Shown: positions 8,615 to 16,198 of the stretch, piece after piece | Layout: each line of letters begins with the position of its first letter | How positions within the stretch are numbered: position 1 is the first letter of the stretch | NCBI GenBank assembly: GCA_030583865.1 | Contig: CP129479.1 | Location: 260,744-324,743, forward strand | Direction: 5' to 3' | Source: Thermodesulfobacteriota bacterium | GTDB lineage: Bacteria > Desulfobacterota > GWC2-55-46 | DNA: 64,000 nt | Made by a program: the position numbers and the translations under genes | Notes under the pieces: model-generated | Seen by the model: the letters and a program-made list of their open reading frames with translations, nothing else | Told to the model about the DNA's origin: nothing | Databases searched by the model: none

Positions 8615-10185
8615 TACTCGCATGGGCGGTCCTCATACCCTTTTTCGGAGGCGTCGCGGCCTGGGCCTCGACGCGGTTGGGAGGAGCCTTCCCGCGTTGT
8701 ATTGCCCTCCTGGCGCTCGCGCTCGATTTTGCGCTCCTGCTTTCCGTTCTGGGCCGAGGGGATAGCGGCGGCCAATGGCTCGCTGAAACCCGTCTTGAAT
8801 GGATGCCCGGCGTAGGAGCGGGCATCCACCTTGCCGCCGATGGCCTGAGCCTCGCCCTGGCCCTCCTTACGGCCTTCCTGGGCATGGCTGCGATCGCGGC
8901 CTCATGGACAGGCATAAGGGAAAGGACGGGTTTTTTCCACCTCTGCCTCATGTCCGTCATCGCCGGTGTCATGGGCGCCTTTCTCGCCCTCGACCTCCTT
9001 CTCTTCTACGTCTTCTGGGAGCTCATGCTCGTGCCCATGTTCCTGATGATAGCCGTATGGGGGCACGGCGGCCGGTACAGGGCGGCGCTCAAGTTCTTCA
9101 TATTCACTCAGGCAGGAAGCCTCCTGATGCTCGTGTCGATACTGGGGCTCTATTTCGTCCACGGGACGGAGACCGGCAAATACTCATTCGACTACATGGA
9201 GCTCCTCGGGACCCCGATGGGCCGCGCTGCCGAGTTCTGGCTGATGCTCGGCTTTCTGGCCGCGTTCGCGGTAAAGCTCCCGGCAGTTCCTTTCCACACG
9301 TGGCTACCCGAGGCCCATGCAGAGGCGCCTGCCGGCGGAAGCGTACTCCTTGCGGGGCTACTTCTTAAGACCGGCGCATACGGCATGATACGCTTCCTTT
9401 TTCCGCTCTTCCCGAACGCGGCAGAGGCAATTGCGCCGGCCGTATATGTCCTGGCGGTCATCGGGATCATCTACGGCGCGGTCCTTGCGCTCGGCCAGAC
9501 CGATTTGAAGAGGCTCATAGCGTACACGAGCGTAAGCCACATGGGGTTCGTGCTCCTCGGCATTTTCGCGTGGGAGGGGCTTGCCCTGAACGGCGCGCTC
9601 GTCCTCATGGTCTGCCACGGCGCGTCCACGGGCGCGCTCTTCATCATAGCCGGGGCCATAGAGGAAAGGGCGCATACGCGCGAGATGGCGAGGATGGGCG
9701 GTTTCTGGTCGTCCGCCCCGAAGATGGGCGGGGCGGCCCTTTTCTTCGCCCTCGCGTCCATGGGTCTTCCCGGGCTCGGGAACTTCCTTGGCGAGTTCCT
9801 GGTGCTCCTCGGCGTTTTCGGCGTAAACCCGCTGCTTGCCGCATCTGCGGCGCTCGGCCTCGTCGCCTCGGTTATCTATTCGCTCTGGATGGTGCAGAAA
9901 GTCTTTCACGGGCCTGCCTTGCAAGGGCCGGGCATATCCGACATAGGAGTGAGGGAGGCGGCAACGCTCGCCTCAATGGCAGCACTCGTCCTCTGGCTTG
10001 GCCTTTATCCCGCCCATTTTCTCGACAGGATGGGGATAAAAGAAAGCATCGGGGCAACGGCTATAGGGATTGATAGCAAGGCCGCGACGGGGACCGGCGC
10101 GGACGGCCCTGAAGCCGTACGCATTACGGAGCACCGCCCGGATATGGAGGGCGCAGCGGAGCTGGGAGGAATCAAGGGAAAATGA
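8611..10185 (+). CDS. nuoM: NADH-quinone oxidoreductase subunit M
   Basis: 524 residues, antiporter-like proton-pumping subunit. LLLFYVFWELMLVPMFLMI carries the conserved pump glutamate, and KLPAVPFHTWLPEAHAEAPAGGSVLLAG carries the lysine and the broken helix. ISHMGF-type sequence is seen as SVSHMGFVLLG. The gene overlaps nuoL and nuoN by 4 nt each (ATGA), so the three pump subunits are translationally coupled. The C-terminal ~30 residues after the last helix are hydrophilic and less conserved, which explains the slight excess over the E. coli length (509). Confidence 0.95.
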   Translation: MILAWAVLIPFFGGVAAWASTRLGGAFPRCIALLALALDFALLLSVLGRGDSGGQWLAETRLEWMPGVGAGIHLAADGLSLALALLTAFLGMAAIAASWTGIRERTGFFHLCLMSVIAGVMGAFLALDLLLFYVFWELMLVPMFLMIAVWGHGGRYRAALKFFIFTQAGSLLMLVSILGLYFVHGTETGKYSFDYMELLGTPMGRAAEFWLMLGFLAAFAVKLPAVPFHTWLPEAHAEAPAGGSVLLAGLLLKTGAYGMIRFLFPLFPNAAEAIAPAVYVLAVIGIIYGAVLALGQTDLKRLIAYTSVSHMGFVLLGIFAWEGLALNGALVLMVCHGASTGALFIIAGAIEERAHTREMARMGGFWSSAPKMGGAALFFALASMGLPGLGNFLGEFLVLLGVFGVNPLLAASAALGLVASVIYSLWMVQKVFHGPALQGPGISDIGVREAATLASMAALVLWLGLYPAHFLDRMGIKESIGATAIGIDSKAATGTGADGPEAVRITEHRPDMEGAAELGGIKGK

Positions 10186-11612
10186 GCGCAGCGGATTTGA
10201 TAGCGATACTCCCCATGCTGGTATTGACCATAGCCGCGGTCGTGGCAACTGTGCTCGCGGCCTTTCGCACGAGCCACGCCTTCAACGCGGCCCTGGCGGT
10301 CTCGGCCTTCGTGCTTGCGCTATTGTCTTTAGTGCCCGCCTCAAAGGCGGCGCCGAGGGCCGTCACCGCGCTGATTTCAGTGGACGCCCATTCGCTTCTC
10401 TTTACGGGCCTTTTGCTCGGCGCGGCAATCGCCGTAACCCTCCTCTCGCACGGATACAACGAGGGGCGCGAGGGCGGGCTCGCGGAGTTCTATATAGTCC
10501 TCCTCATCGCGACCCTCGGCGCGGTCGTGCTCGCCGCCTCGGCCCACTTCGCGGCCTTTTTTCTCGGCCTCGAAATACTCGGGGTATCCCTTTACGTGCT
10601 CATCGCCTATTTTCTCGGCGAGCGCGCGAACGAGGCGAGCGTCAAATACCTGATACTGGCGGGCATTGCGTCCTCTTTCCTGGTCTTCGGCATGGCGCTC
10701 GTCTATGCAGAGCTCGGCACAATGGAGTTTTCGGAGATGGCAGGGCGCGCCGGCGAATCCGGCGCGGGCCCGCTCCTTTTCGCAGGGCTCGCCATGATAA
10801 CCGTTGCCGCCGGGTTCAAGCTGGCGGCAGCGCCCTTTCACATGTGGGCCCCTGACGTATACGAGGGCGCGCCCGCGCCCGTGGGCGCGTTCCTGGCGGC
10901 GGTCTCGAAGGGCGCGGTGGCGGCGCTCCTTCTCCGCTTCTTTTTCCAGACCGGCTCGCTGGCGCTTGAGCCGCTCTTCATCGTATTTGGCGCTATCGCC
11001 GTGGCATCCATGTTCGCCGGGAACATCCTCGCACTGTTTCAGACGAGCGTAAAACGGACGCTCGCCTATTCGTCCATAGCGCACGTCGGCTATCTCCTGA
11101 TAGCTTTCCTTGCCGGGGGGCGCGCCGGAATGGTAGCGGCAGGCTATTATCTCGCCGCTTACTTCATATCCATCATAGGGGCGTTCGGCGCCGTGACCCT
11201 TCTTTCGGGGAAGGACAGGGAGATTGATTTATTGGACGACTACAGGGGGCTTGCATGGCGGCGCCCCTGGCTTGCCGGGGCCTTTACGGCCATGCTCCTG
11301 TCGCTAGCCGGGATGCCGCTTACTGCAGGCTTTCTCGGGAAGTTCTTTGTCGCGTCCGCCGGGGTGGGAGAGGCCCTGTGGCTGCTCGTAATCGCGCTCG
11401 CGGTAAACAGCGCCATCGCGATCTATTATTACCTGAGGATTATAATCGCGCTTTTCTCGCCGGCTTACGGGGAAGCCCCGGGGCCTCTTCCGCGCCTGCC
11501 GATCGCGGGGACTGTCGCGCTCGGGGCGCTTACGCTGCTTTTGGTCTTTCTCGGGGTCTACCCTGGTCCTTTACTGGCGCTCCTTGAGGAGGCGGCTTCG
11601 GCTTTCCTGTGA
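10182..11612 (+). CDS. nuoN: NADH-quinone oxidoreductase subunit N
   Basis: 476 residues, about 14 helices, the antiporter-like subunit nearest NuoK. FFLGLEILGVSLYVLIAYF has the conserved glutamate, GFKLAAAPFHMWAPDVYEGAPAPVGAFLAAVSKGA is the family's broken-helix and lysine region, and YSSIAHVGYLLI is the second conserved block. It starts inside the nuoM stop (ATGA) and is the last gene of the operon. Its stop lies 8 nt from the end of the convergent antiporter gene, with no clear terminator between them. Confidence 0.95.
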   Translation: MSAADLIAILPMLVLTIAAVVATVLAAFRTSHAFNAALAVSAFVLALLSLVPASKAAPRAVTALISVDAHSLLFTGLLLGAAIAVTLLSHGYNEGREGGLAEFYIVLLIATLGAVVLAASAHFAAFFLGLEILGVSLYVLIAYFLGERANEASVKYLILAGIASSFLVFGMALVYAELGTMEFSEMAGRAGESGAGPLLFAGLAMITVAAGFKLAAAPFHMWAPDVYEGAPAPVGAFLAAVSKGAVAALLLRFFFQTGSLALEPLFIVFGAIAVASMFAGNILALFQTSVKRTLAYSSIAHVGYLLIAFLAGGRAGMVAAGYYLAAYFISIIGAFGAVTLLSGKDREIDLLDDYRGLAWRRPWLAGAFTAMLLSLAGMPLTAGFLGKFFVASAGVGEALWLLVIALAVNSAIAIYYYLRIIIALFSPAYGEAPGPLPRLPIAGTVALGALTLLLVFLGVYPGPLLALLEEAASAFL

Positions 11613-11620
11613 GAGGGTTT

Positions 11621-12724
11621 TCATTCCTCCTGCCGGTTCGTTTTGCTCCGGATAATCAATGCCCTTGCCGTGAGGACCGCGAGCGTTACGACCGTAAGCG
11701 GTATGACGAACGCGCCCATCGCGAACTTGAATGCGGAAAGGGAGGCGTGCCCCGTGGAGTTGAGGAAGATGAAGGATGTGTAGAGGACGTAGTAGGCCAA
11801 AAAGAGGGCGCCCTCCCACCGCGCTATCGTATAGCCGGTAAAGAGTATGGGGAGGCAGGCGGCAGAGACCGCGAGCACCACGGGGATGTCGAAGGAAAGG
11901 GCGCTCCCGGGCACTCCGACCCCGTTTGCGGATACGAGGCTCGTTATGCCCATGACGGAGAGTATGTTGAAGATGTTGCTGCCGATGATGTTGCCGACGG
12001 CTATGTCCCGCTCGCCTTTTATGCTCGCCATAACGGACGTCGCGACCTCGGGAAGCGAAGTGCCTGCCGCTATGATGGTGAGCCCTATTATGAGCTCGCT
12101 TACGCCCAGCCCCCTTGCCATATGGACCGCGCCGTCCACCAGCCACCTCGACCCCAGCACCAGGAGCGCGAGCCCGGCGATTGAGATAAGGACGTTGACG
12201 GCCCAGTCCCTTGCCGCCGACCTGCCCCTTTTATAAGAGAACTCCTCCTTGAACTCGTCCGTCGTCCCGTTTTCCTTTCTGCCAAGATAGACGAGAAACC
12301 CCGTGTACGCGAAGAACCCGGCTGTGAGTACGGCCCCTTCGAGCCGGCTCACGACTCCGTTCAACCCGAAGATGAAGAAAAGTACCGACACACCTATCAT
12401 GACAGGCACGTCGAGCCTTATGAGCTGGCGCGACGCGGCAAGGGGAGTTATGGCGGCCGAGAGGCCGAGTATGAAGAGTATGTTGAAGATGTTGCTCCCG
12501 ACCACGTTCCCGACGGCTATATCGGCCTGACCTGCAAAGGAGGATTTGACGCTCACCGCGAGCTCGGGCGAGCTTGTGCCGAAGGCGACTACCGTCAGGC
12601 CGATTATGAGCGGGGATATGCCGAGAAAAGAGGCGATCCTCGAGGAGCCCCTGACGAGCATCTCGGCCCCGATAATGAGAAGGAGTAGCCCTGCAACGAA
12701 GAATAATAATACCGAAAGACCCAT
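11621..12724 (-). CDS. Calcium/sodium antiporter, CaCA family (YrbG-like)
   Basis: 367 residues, about ten membrane helices in two inverted halves. Each half has an alpha-repeat: PLIIGLTVVAFGTSSPELAVS with GNVVGSNIFNILFILG, and ELIIGLTIIAAGTSLPEVATS with GNIIGSNIFNILSVMG. These contain the ion-coordinating glutamates and asparagines of the Ca2+/cation antiporter family. ATG 12724 is preferred over ATG 12742 because it has GGGGGG a few bases upstream and places the first helix at the N-terminus. It is convergent with nuoN. Substrate (Ca2+, Na+ or K+ exchange) cannot be decided from sequence. Confidence 0.88.
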   Translation of the reverse strand: MGLSVLLFFVAGLLLLIIGAEMLVRGSSRIASFLGISPLIIGLTVVAFGTSSPELAVSVKSSFAGQADIAVGNVVGSNIFNILFILGLSAAITPLAASRQLIRLDVPVMIGVSVLFFIFGLNGVVSRLEGAVLTAGFFAYTGFLVYLGRKENGTTDEFKEEFSYKRGRSAARDWAVNVLISIAGLALLVLGSRWLVDGAVHMARGLGVSELIIGLTIIAAGTSLPEVATSVMASIKGERDIAVGNIIGSNIFNILSVMGITSLVSANGVGVPGSALSFDIPVVLAVSAACLPILFTGYTIARWEGALFLAYYVLYTSFIFLNSTGHASLSAFKFAMGAFVIPLTVVTLAVLTARALIIRSKTNRQEE

Positions 12725-12843
12725 CCAACCCCCCGAAATCATTCAATTTATTAGGATACTATAACCCGCATGCCATATCCAGAGGCAAAAAAAGAAGGCC
12801 GTTGCAGAGTCGAAATTCGGCTCTTCCGAACCTGCTCGCCGGG

Positions 12844-13848
12844 CTAAAAAGTGTACTGGAGGCTCAGTATCCAGTATATATCCGTCTTTTTAATATTAAC
12901 CGGGGGCTTGCTGTCGTATTCGATGATGTTCGTGAGCTTCAAGCCCCAGTAGCTGTTCAGCCGCGAGTTCAGGGAGGCCTCGTTCCTTACCTGGAAGTTC
13001 TCAGGCTCGTCCACCCGGCTGTAGGCCTTGAGGTTGTCGGTAAAAGATGTGTCTTTCGTGAGCCCGAGGCTTAAATTGCTACCAACCCGGGCCGTTACCC
13101 AGGACTCGTCCCTGCCCGACCGGAGGTCCTCCCTTACGAGCGAAAAGCCAAGCTCAAGAAGGAGCGACTTCGAAGGGCCGTCCCAGACCTGATAGCCCGC
13201 GCCCGGGCCTGCTACGGCCCTGAGGTCGATGTCCCTGAACCTGTCGTTAAGCAGCTCGGCGCTCAGGTACCCGTAATAGGGGCTGGTGAAGAAGTAGTCG
13301 TATTTAAGGGCGGCATAGGTGTTCCTGGCGGTAGTTTTGCCGCTCTCCTCGGAGTAATTGAAGCGGACGCTTGCGCCAGAGCGGTCTTGCAGGGTCCTCT
13401 TCTCCGCGTCAAAGCCTATGTTTGCGCTGGCCCTCCTTGTATTCCCGGAGCGCATGCTCGCTCCAGCGCTTATTTTTCCGCCGAGCCTGGGGGGAGCGGG
13501 GTCTATCGCGCCGATATCGGCCCACGCCAGCTCCTCCCAGGGCCTTTCCACGGGCTTAAAGACTATCATTCCTGCTTCGTTTACGTGGAAGCTTCCGCTC
13601 AATACTTCCCCCGAAACCGTCCGCACCGTAACTGGCCCGTCGGTCCTCAAGGCGACCACAGACGATTTCCGTATCCTGACCGGCTCCGAATACGGCGTGC
13701 CCACGGTCAGAACGCCCTTTTCCATGCCCTGCACCCTGCCGGTTATGGTGTCCCCGTTCGAAAGGACCAGCTCGTCCGCCGAGGAGACGGTTGCTACGCC
13801 GGCAACGAGGGCTGAAGCCACCAAAATAATTTTCTTTACACCAGGCAC
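12844..13848 (-). CDS. DUF481-family outer-membrane protein
   Basis: 334 residues. A signal peptide (about residues 1-24, ending near VSSA) is followed by a small beta-rich segment, LSNGDTITGRVQGMEKGVLTVGT, of the kind that precedes DUF481 domains. Residues ~125-334 alternate in the way of beta-barrel strands and end in phenylalanine, as outer-membrane barrels usually do. The family (YdiY-like) has no firmly assigned function; a salt- or acid-induced outer-membrane role is reported for some members. The gene stands alone, divergent from the exported orphan at 14164. Confidence 0.75.
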   Translation of the reverse strand: MPGVKKIILVASALVAGVATVSSADELVLSNGDTITGRVQGMEKGVLTVGTPYSEPVRIRKSSVVALRTDGPVTVRTVSGEVLSGSFHVNEAGMIVFKPVERPWEELAWADIGAIDPAPPRLGGKISAGASMRSGNTRRASANIGFDAEKRTLQDRSGASVRFNYSEESGKTTARNTYAALKYDYFFTSPYYGYLSAELLNDRFRDIDLRAVAGPGAGYQVWDGPSKSLLLELGFSLVREDLRSGRDESWVTARVGSNLSLGLTKDTSFTDNLKAYSRVDEPENFQVRNEASLNSRLNSYWGLKLTNIIEYDSKPPVNIKKTDIYWILSLQYTF

Positions 13849-13855
13849 TTTATGA

Positions 13856-14163
13856 CCTTCCTCGGCTGAGGGGAAACAAAATACACGAAGCGGCTGGCAC
13901 TGTCAAAGGGAATGGGATGACGCGCAAGGTCTTTTGCAAGCGCTGTAAAAGAGGGCTGTAAAAAAGTCTTTCCGGGTGTAAACCGGTTTTACTCCAGCGG
14001 GGATCGTGTAAACCGCCGAAAAACAGGTTCAAAATATTTTCCGCCCGGAGCGGCCCCGTAAATCCCCTTTACACCGGCATCTCGGCGACCTAAGAAATGC
14101 AGGGGAAAGCCTCTGGCCCGCGGCTTGCAATTCATTCCGTACATCAACAAAAAGGAGAAGCGC
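13856..14163. other. Divergent intergenic region with repeated TGTAAA
   Basis: About 300 bp between the divergent DUF481 gene and the exported orphan. TGTAAA occurs at 13944, 13957, 13977 and 14007, with spacings of 13, 20 and 30 bp; TTTACACC occurs in the opposite sense near 14068. The irregular spacing does not fit a Pho box. Regulatory meaning is unproven. The AAAAGGAG at 14151-14158 serves the orphan. Confidence 0.3.
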
Positions 14164-14556
14164 ATGGAAAGGTTCATTGCCGGAATACCCGGGCAGATTC
14201 CCTTCTTATCAGGCAGGCTTGCCAGGAAGTTCGCCCCGCTTTGCGCTGGATTTTTTGCCCTGCTGCTTTTTGCCGTTCCCGCTGAGGCCATCACTACCGC
14301 CCCGAAGCAGTTCTGGTTCGGAGAGGAGCACGGCTCATGGACCTTTGCCGACGTATTTCACAATAAGGCCCAGGACAGGACCACGGCGCCCGCGAATTCA
14401 AGGCTGGCCGGGCAGGACCCGTCCGGTTTTGTGATAGACATTGAGATGCCGGGCACGAGGGAGGGCGCGCTTTTGCGGGGGACCGGGACGCGGGCCGATT
14501 GCCCCTGGTCTCCTGTGAAGAGGAAGTCCACCGCCTCGGCATGCGAGGGGATATAG
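14164..14556 (+). CDS. Exported protein of unknown function, possibly truncated
   Basis: 130 residues from ATG 14164, which has AAAAGGAG just upstream. Residues ~21-42 (PLCAGFFALLLFAVPAEA) form a good signal peptide with an AEA cleavage site. The mature part begins ITTAPKQFWFGEEHGSW and shows no motif I recognise; its last ~25 residues are low-complexity and run toward a palindromic repeat at 14586. The gene may therefore be cut short or decaying. It has no operon partner. The signal peptide and ribosome-binding site are the only support for coding. Confidence 0.42.
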   Translation: MERFIAGIPGQIPFLSGRLARKFAPLCAGFFALLLFAVPAEAITTAPKQFWFGEEHGSWTFADVFHNKAQDRTTAPANSRLAGQDPSGFVIDIEMPGTREGALLRGTGTRADCPWSPVKRKSTASACEGI

Positions 14557-14585
14557 CCTGCCGGGTCGCCTCCGGCGGTTCTTTT

Positions 14586-14723
14586 AAGGAAAATCTGAAT
14601 TGGTGTATTCGTCATGCGAGCGGAGCGCGGCAATCTCATTTTTGGGATATCGGGTATTTTGAGTCGCTTCGTCGCTTCATTCCTCGCAATGACGCACAGA
14701 TGGGAATCGATAGACCTTCCTAA
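14586..14723. repeat. Family-5 composite palindrome (TCATGCGAG type), copy 1
   Basis: Outer arms AAGGAAAATCTGAATT (14587-14602) and TAGACCTTCCT (14710-14720) enclose a core that starts CGTCATGCGAGCGGAGCG (14610) and ends TCCTCGCAATGACG (14681-14694). The core is the widespread palindrome in which GTCATTGCGAG pairs with CTCGCAATGAC. The outer arms match those of the copies at 22304-22458 and 57437-57575. Confidence 0.72.
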
Positions 14724-14838
14724 AGCATACAGCAAAGCGGAAGAGCAAGCTTCAGTACCCGAGCCCGGCTGCCAGGCCCCCCCGCCATTGCCGCGGCCCT
14801 CGGCTGATGTCAGAAAGAGGATAGCCTTGCCCCGCCTC

Positions 14839-14865
14839 GGCGGATGCCCGGAAAGGGCATCCGCC
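14839..14865 (+). terminator. Strong hairpin, possible terminator or leader structure
   Basis: A perfect 11-bp stem, GGCGGATGCCC / GGGCATCCGCC, with a GGAAA loop. It is followed by GGCCTCTTTCTCCC, so the T-run is weak. It could end transcription from 14164 or be an element in the leader of the glycosyltransferase gene. Confidence 0.45.
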
Positions 14866-14907
14866 GGCCTCTTTCTCCCGGAAACCGTAGCTTTCCCCCG
14901 CCCATTA

Positions 14908-14935
14908 TTGACAAACCGCTCTTTTGGGACAGAAT
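14908..14935 (+). promoter_or_regulatory. Putative sigma-70 promoter for the GT4/glucosidase pair
   Basis: TTGACA at 14908-14913 is followed after 16 bp by CAGAAT (4 of 6 matches to TATAAT). It lies about 200 bp upstream of the glycosyltransferase start. The -35 box is perfect; the -10 box is weak. Confidence 0.35.
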
Positions 14936-15139
14936 CTTAAGAGAGCGTCAAAAGCTCAATCCAGAATGCGCATGTGCCGCCCCAGACTCGTCTCCGGCGC
15001 GCGCGGAAGCCGAGCCGCGCCTCCACACGATCCCCGGCCCCATTCCCCCGGCTACCAAGGACGCTCTCGCAGGAACGATTTCAGTGCCGCATTGCCCAAG
15101 ATAATCCCTTCGGAAAGGAAGAGAGGAGAACCTTCATTT

Positions 15140-16198
15140 ATGCGAATAGCGCAGGTTTCGCCGCTTTTCGAGAGCGTCCCGCCCGCCATGTACGGCGGTA
15201 CCGAAAGGGTGGTCTCGTACCTCACCGAGGAGCTCGTAAGCCTCGGGCACGAGGTCACGCTCTTCGCGTCCGCCGATTCGAAGACCCGGGCGGAGCTCGT
15301 GCCATGCTCCGAGCGCGCCCTGAGGCTGGACGAGAACACCCTGGACCCGGTATCCCTGCACCTCATCATGATGGAGGAGGCGCTCCGCAGGGCCGGAGAG
15401 TTCGATATCATCCATTCGCACGTGGACTGCATAGGGTTCATACTGGGGAGGAGAACCGGCGTGCCCGTCATCAACACCCTCCACGGGAGGCTCGACAACC
15501 CCGAGCACGAGTTCATATTCAGGGAGTACGGCAGAAGCCCCCTCGTATCCATATCGGACGCGCAGAGGGCCCCGAAGCCCTTCGCGAACTGGGTCGCCAC
15601 CGTCCATCACGGCATCCCGGCGGACCTGTATGATTTCAGCGCCAGGGCGGGCGATTACCTCCTCTACATAGGCAGGGTATCGCCGGAGAAGAAGGTCGAG
15701 TCTTCGGTAGATATCGCCATGAAGGCCGGCATACGCCTGAAGATAGCGGCCAAGGTTGACAGGGTGGATAGGGATTATTTCGAAGCATGCCTCAGGCCGC
15801 ACCTCAAAAGCCGATATGTGGAGTTCCTGGGCGAGGTGAACGACAGGGAGAAGAACGAGCTCCTTGGGGGTGCGCTCGCATTCCTGCACCCGGTGGACTG
15901 GCCCGAGCCTTTCGGCCTTTCCATGCTAGAGGCAATGGCCTGCGGCACCCCGGTCATCGCCCGGAGGAGGGGCTCAATTCCGGAAGTGGTGGACCACGGA
16001 GTTACGGGTTTCGTCTTCGAAAGGGACGAGGAGGCCGTGAGGATCGTAGAGGGCATAAGGGGCGGATTTTCAAGGGAGGGCTGCAGGAGGAGGTTCGAGG
16101 AAAGGTTCCTCCAGGGCCGGATGGCCGCGGATTACCTCATGGCCTACGAGCTCGTGATGGGGAGGTGCGGGAGCGGATGGCTCAAGTCAGCAGAATAA
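15140..16198 (+). CDS. Family-4 glycosyltransferase
   Basis: 352 residues, GT-B fold. The N-terminal half begins MRIAQVSPLFESVPPAMYGGTERVV, with the glycine-rich acceptor loop. The C-terminal half has YIGRVSPEKKV and the donor-binding EPFGLSMLEAMACGTPVIARRRGSIPEVV, in which E-x7-E is the GT4 catalytic and nucleotide-sugar signature. Such proteins use NDP-glucose or similar retaining donors. It overlaps by 22 nt the downstream glucosidase gene, implying a linked role in glucan or storage-sugar metabolism, though the exact sugar is unknown. The start is supported by GAGGAGAA upstream. Confidence 0.85.
   Translation: MRIAQVSPLFESVPPAMYGGTERVVSYLTEELVSLGHEVTLFASADSKTRAELVPCSERALRLDENTLDPVSLHLIMMEEALRRAGEFDIIHSHVDCIGFILGRRTGVPVINTLHGRLDNPEHEFIFREYGRSPLVSISDAQRAPKPFANWVATVHHGIPADLYDFSARAGDYLLYIGRVSPEKKVESSVDIAMKAGIRLKIAAKVDRVDRDYFEACLRPHLKSRYVEFLGEVNDREKNELLGGALAFLHPVDWPEPFGLSMLEAMACGTPVIARRRGSIPEVVDHGVTGFVFERDEEAVRIVEGIRGGFSREGCRRRFEERFLQGRMAADYLMAYELVMGRCGSGWLKSAE

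Noticed and set aside
14358-14735. Minus-strand 125-codon frame across the family-5 repeat
   Set aside because: Half of it is made from the repeat sequence, and it lacks a ribosome-binding site. It was judged a chance frame.
15787-16176. Upstream extension of the glucosidase gene through the glycosyltransferase gene
   Set aside because: The extra 130 residues lie in another frame of the GT4 and are unlike any domain; ATG 16177 has a good ribosome-binding site.
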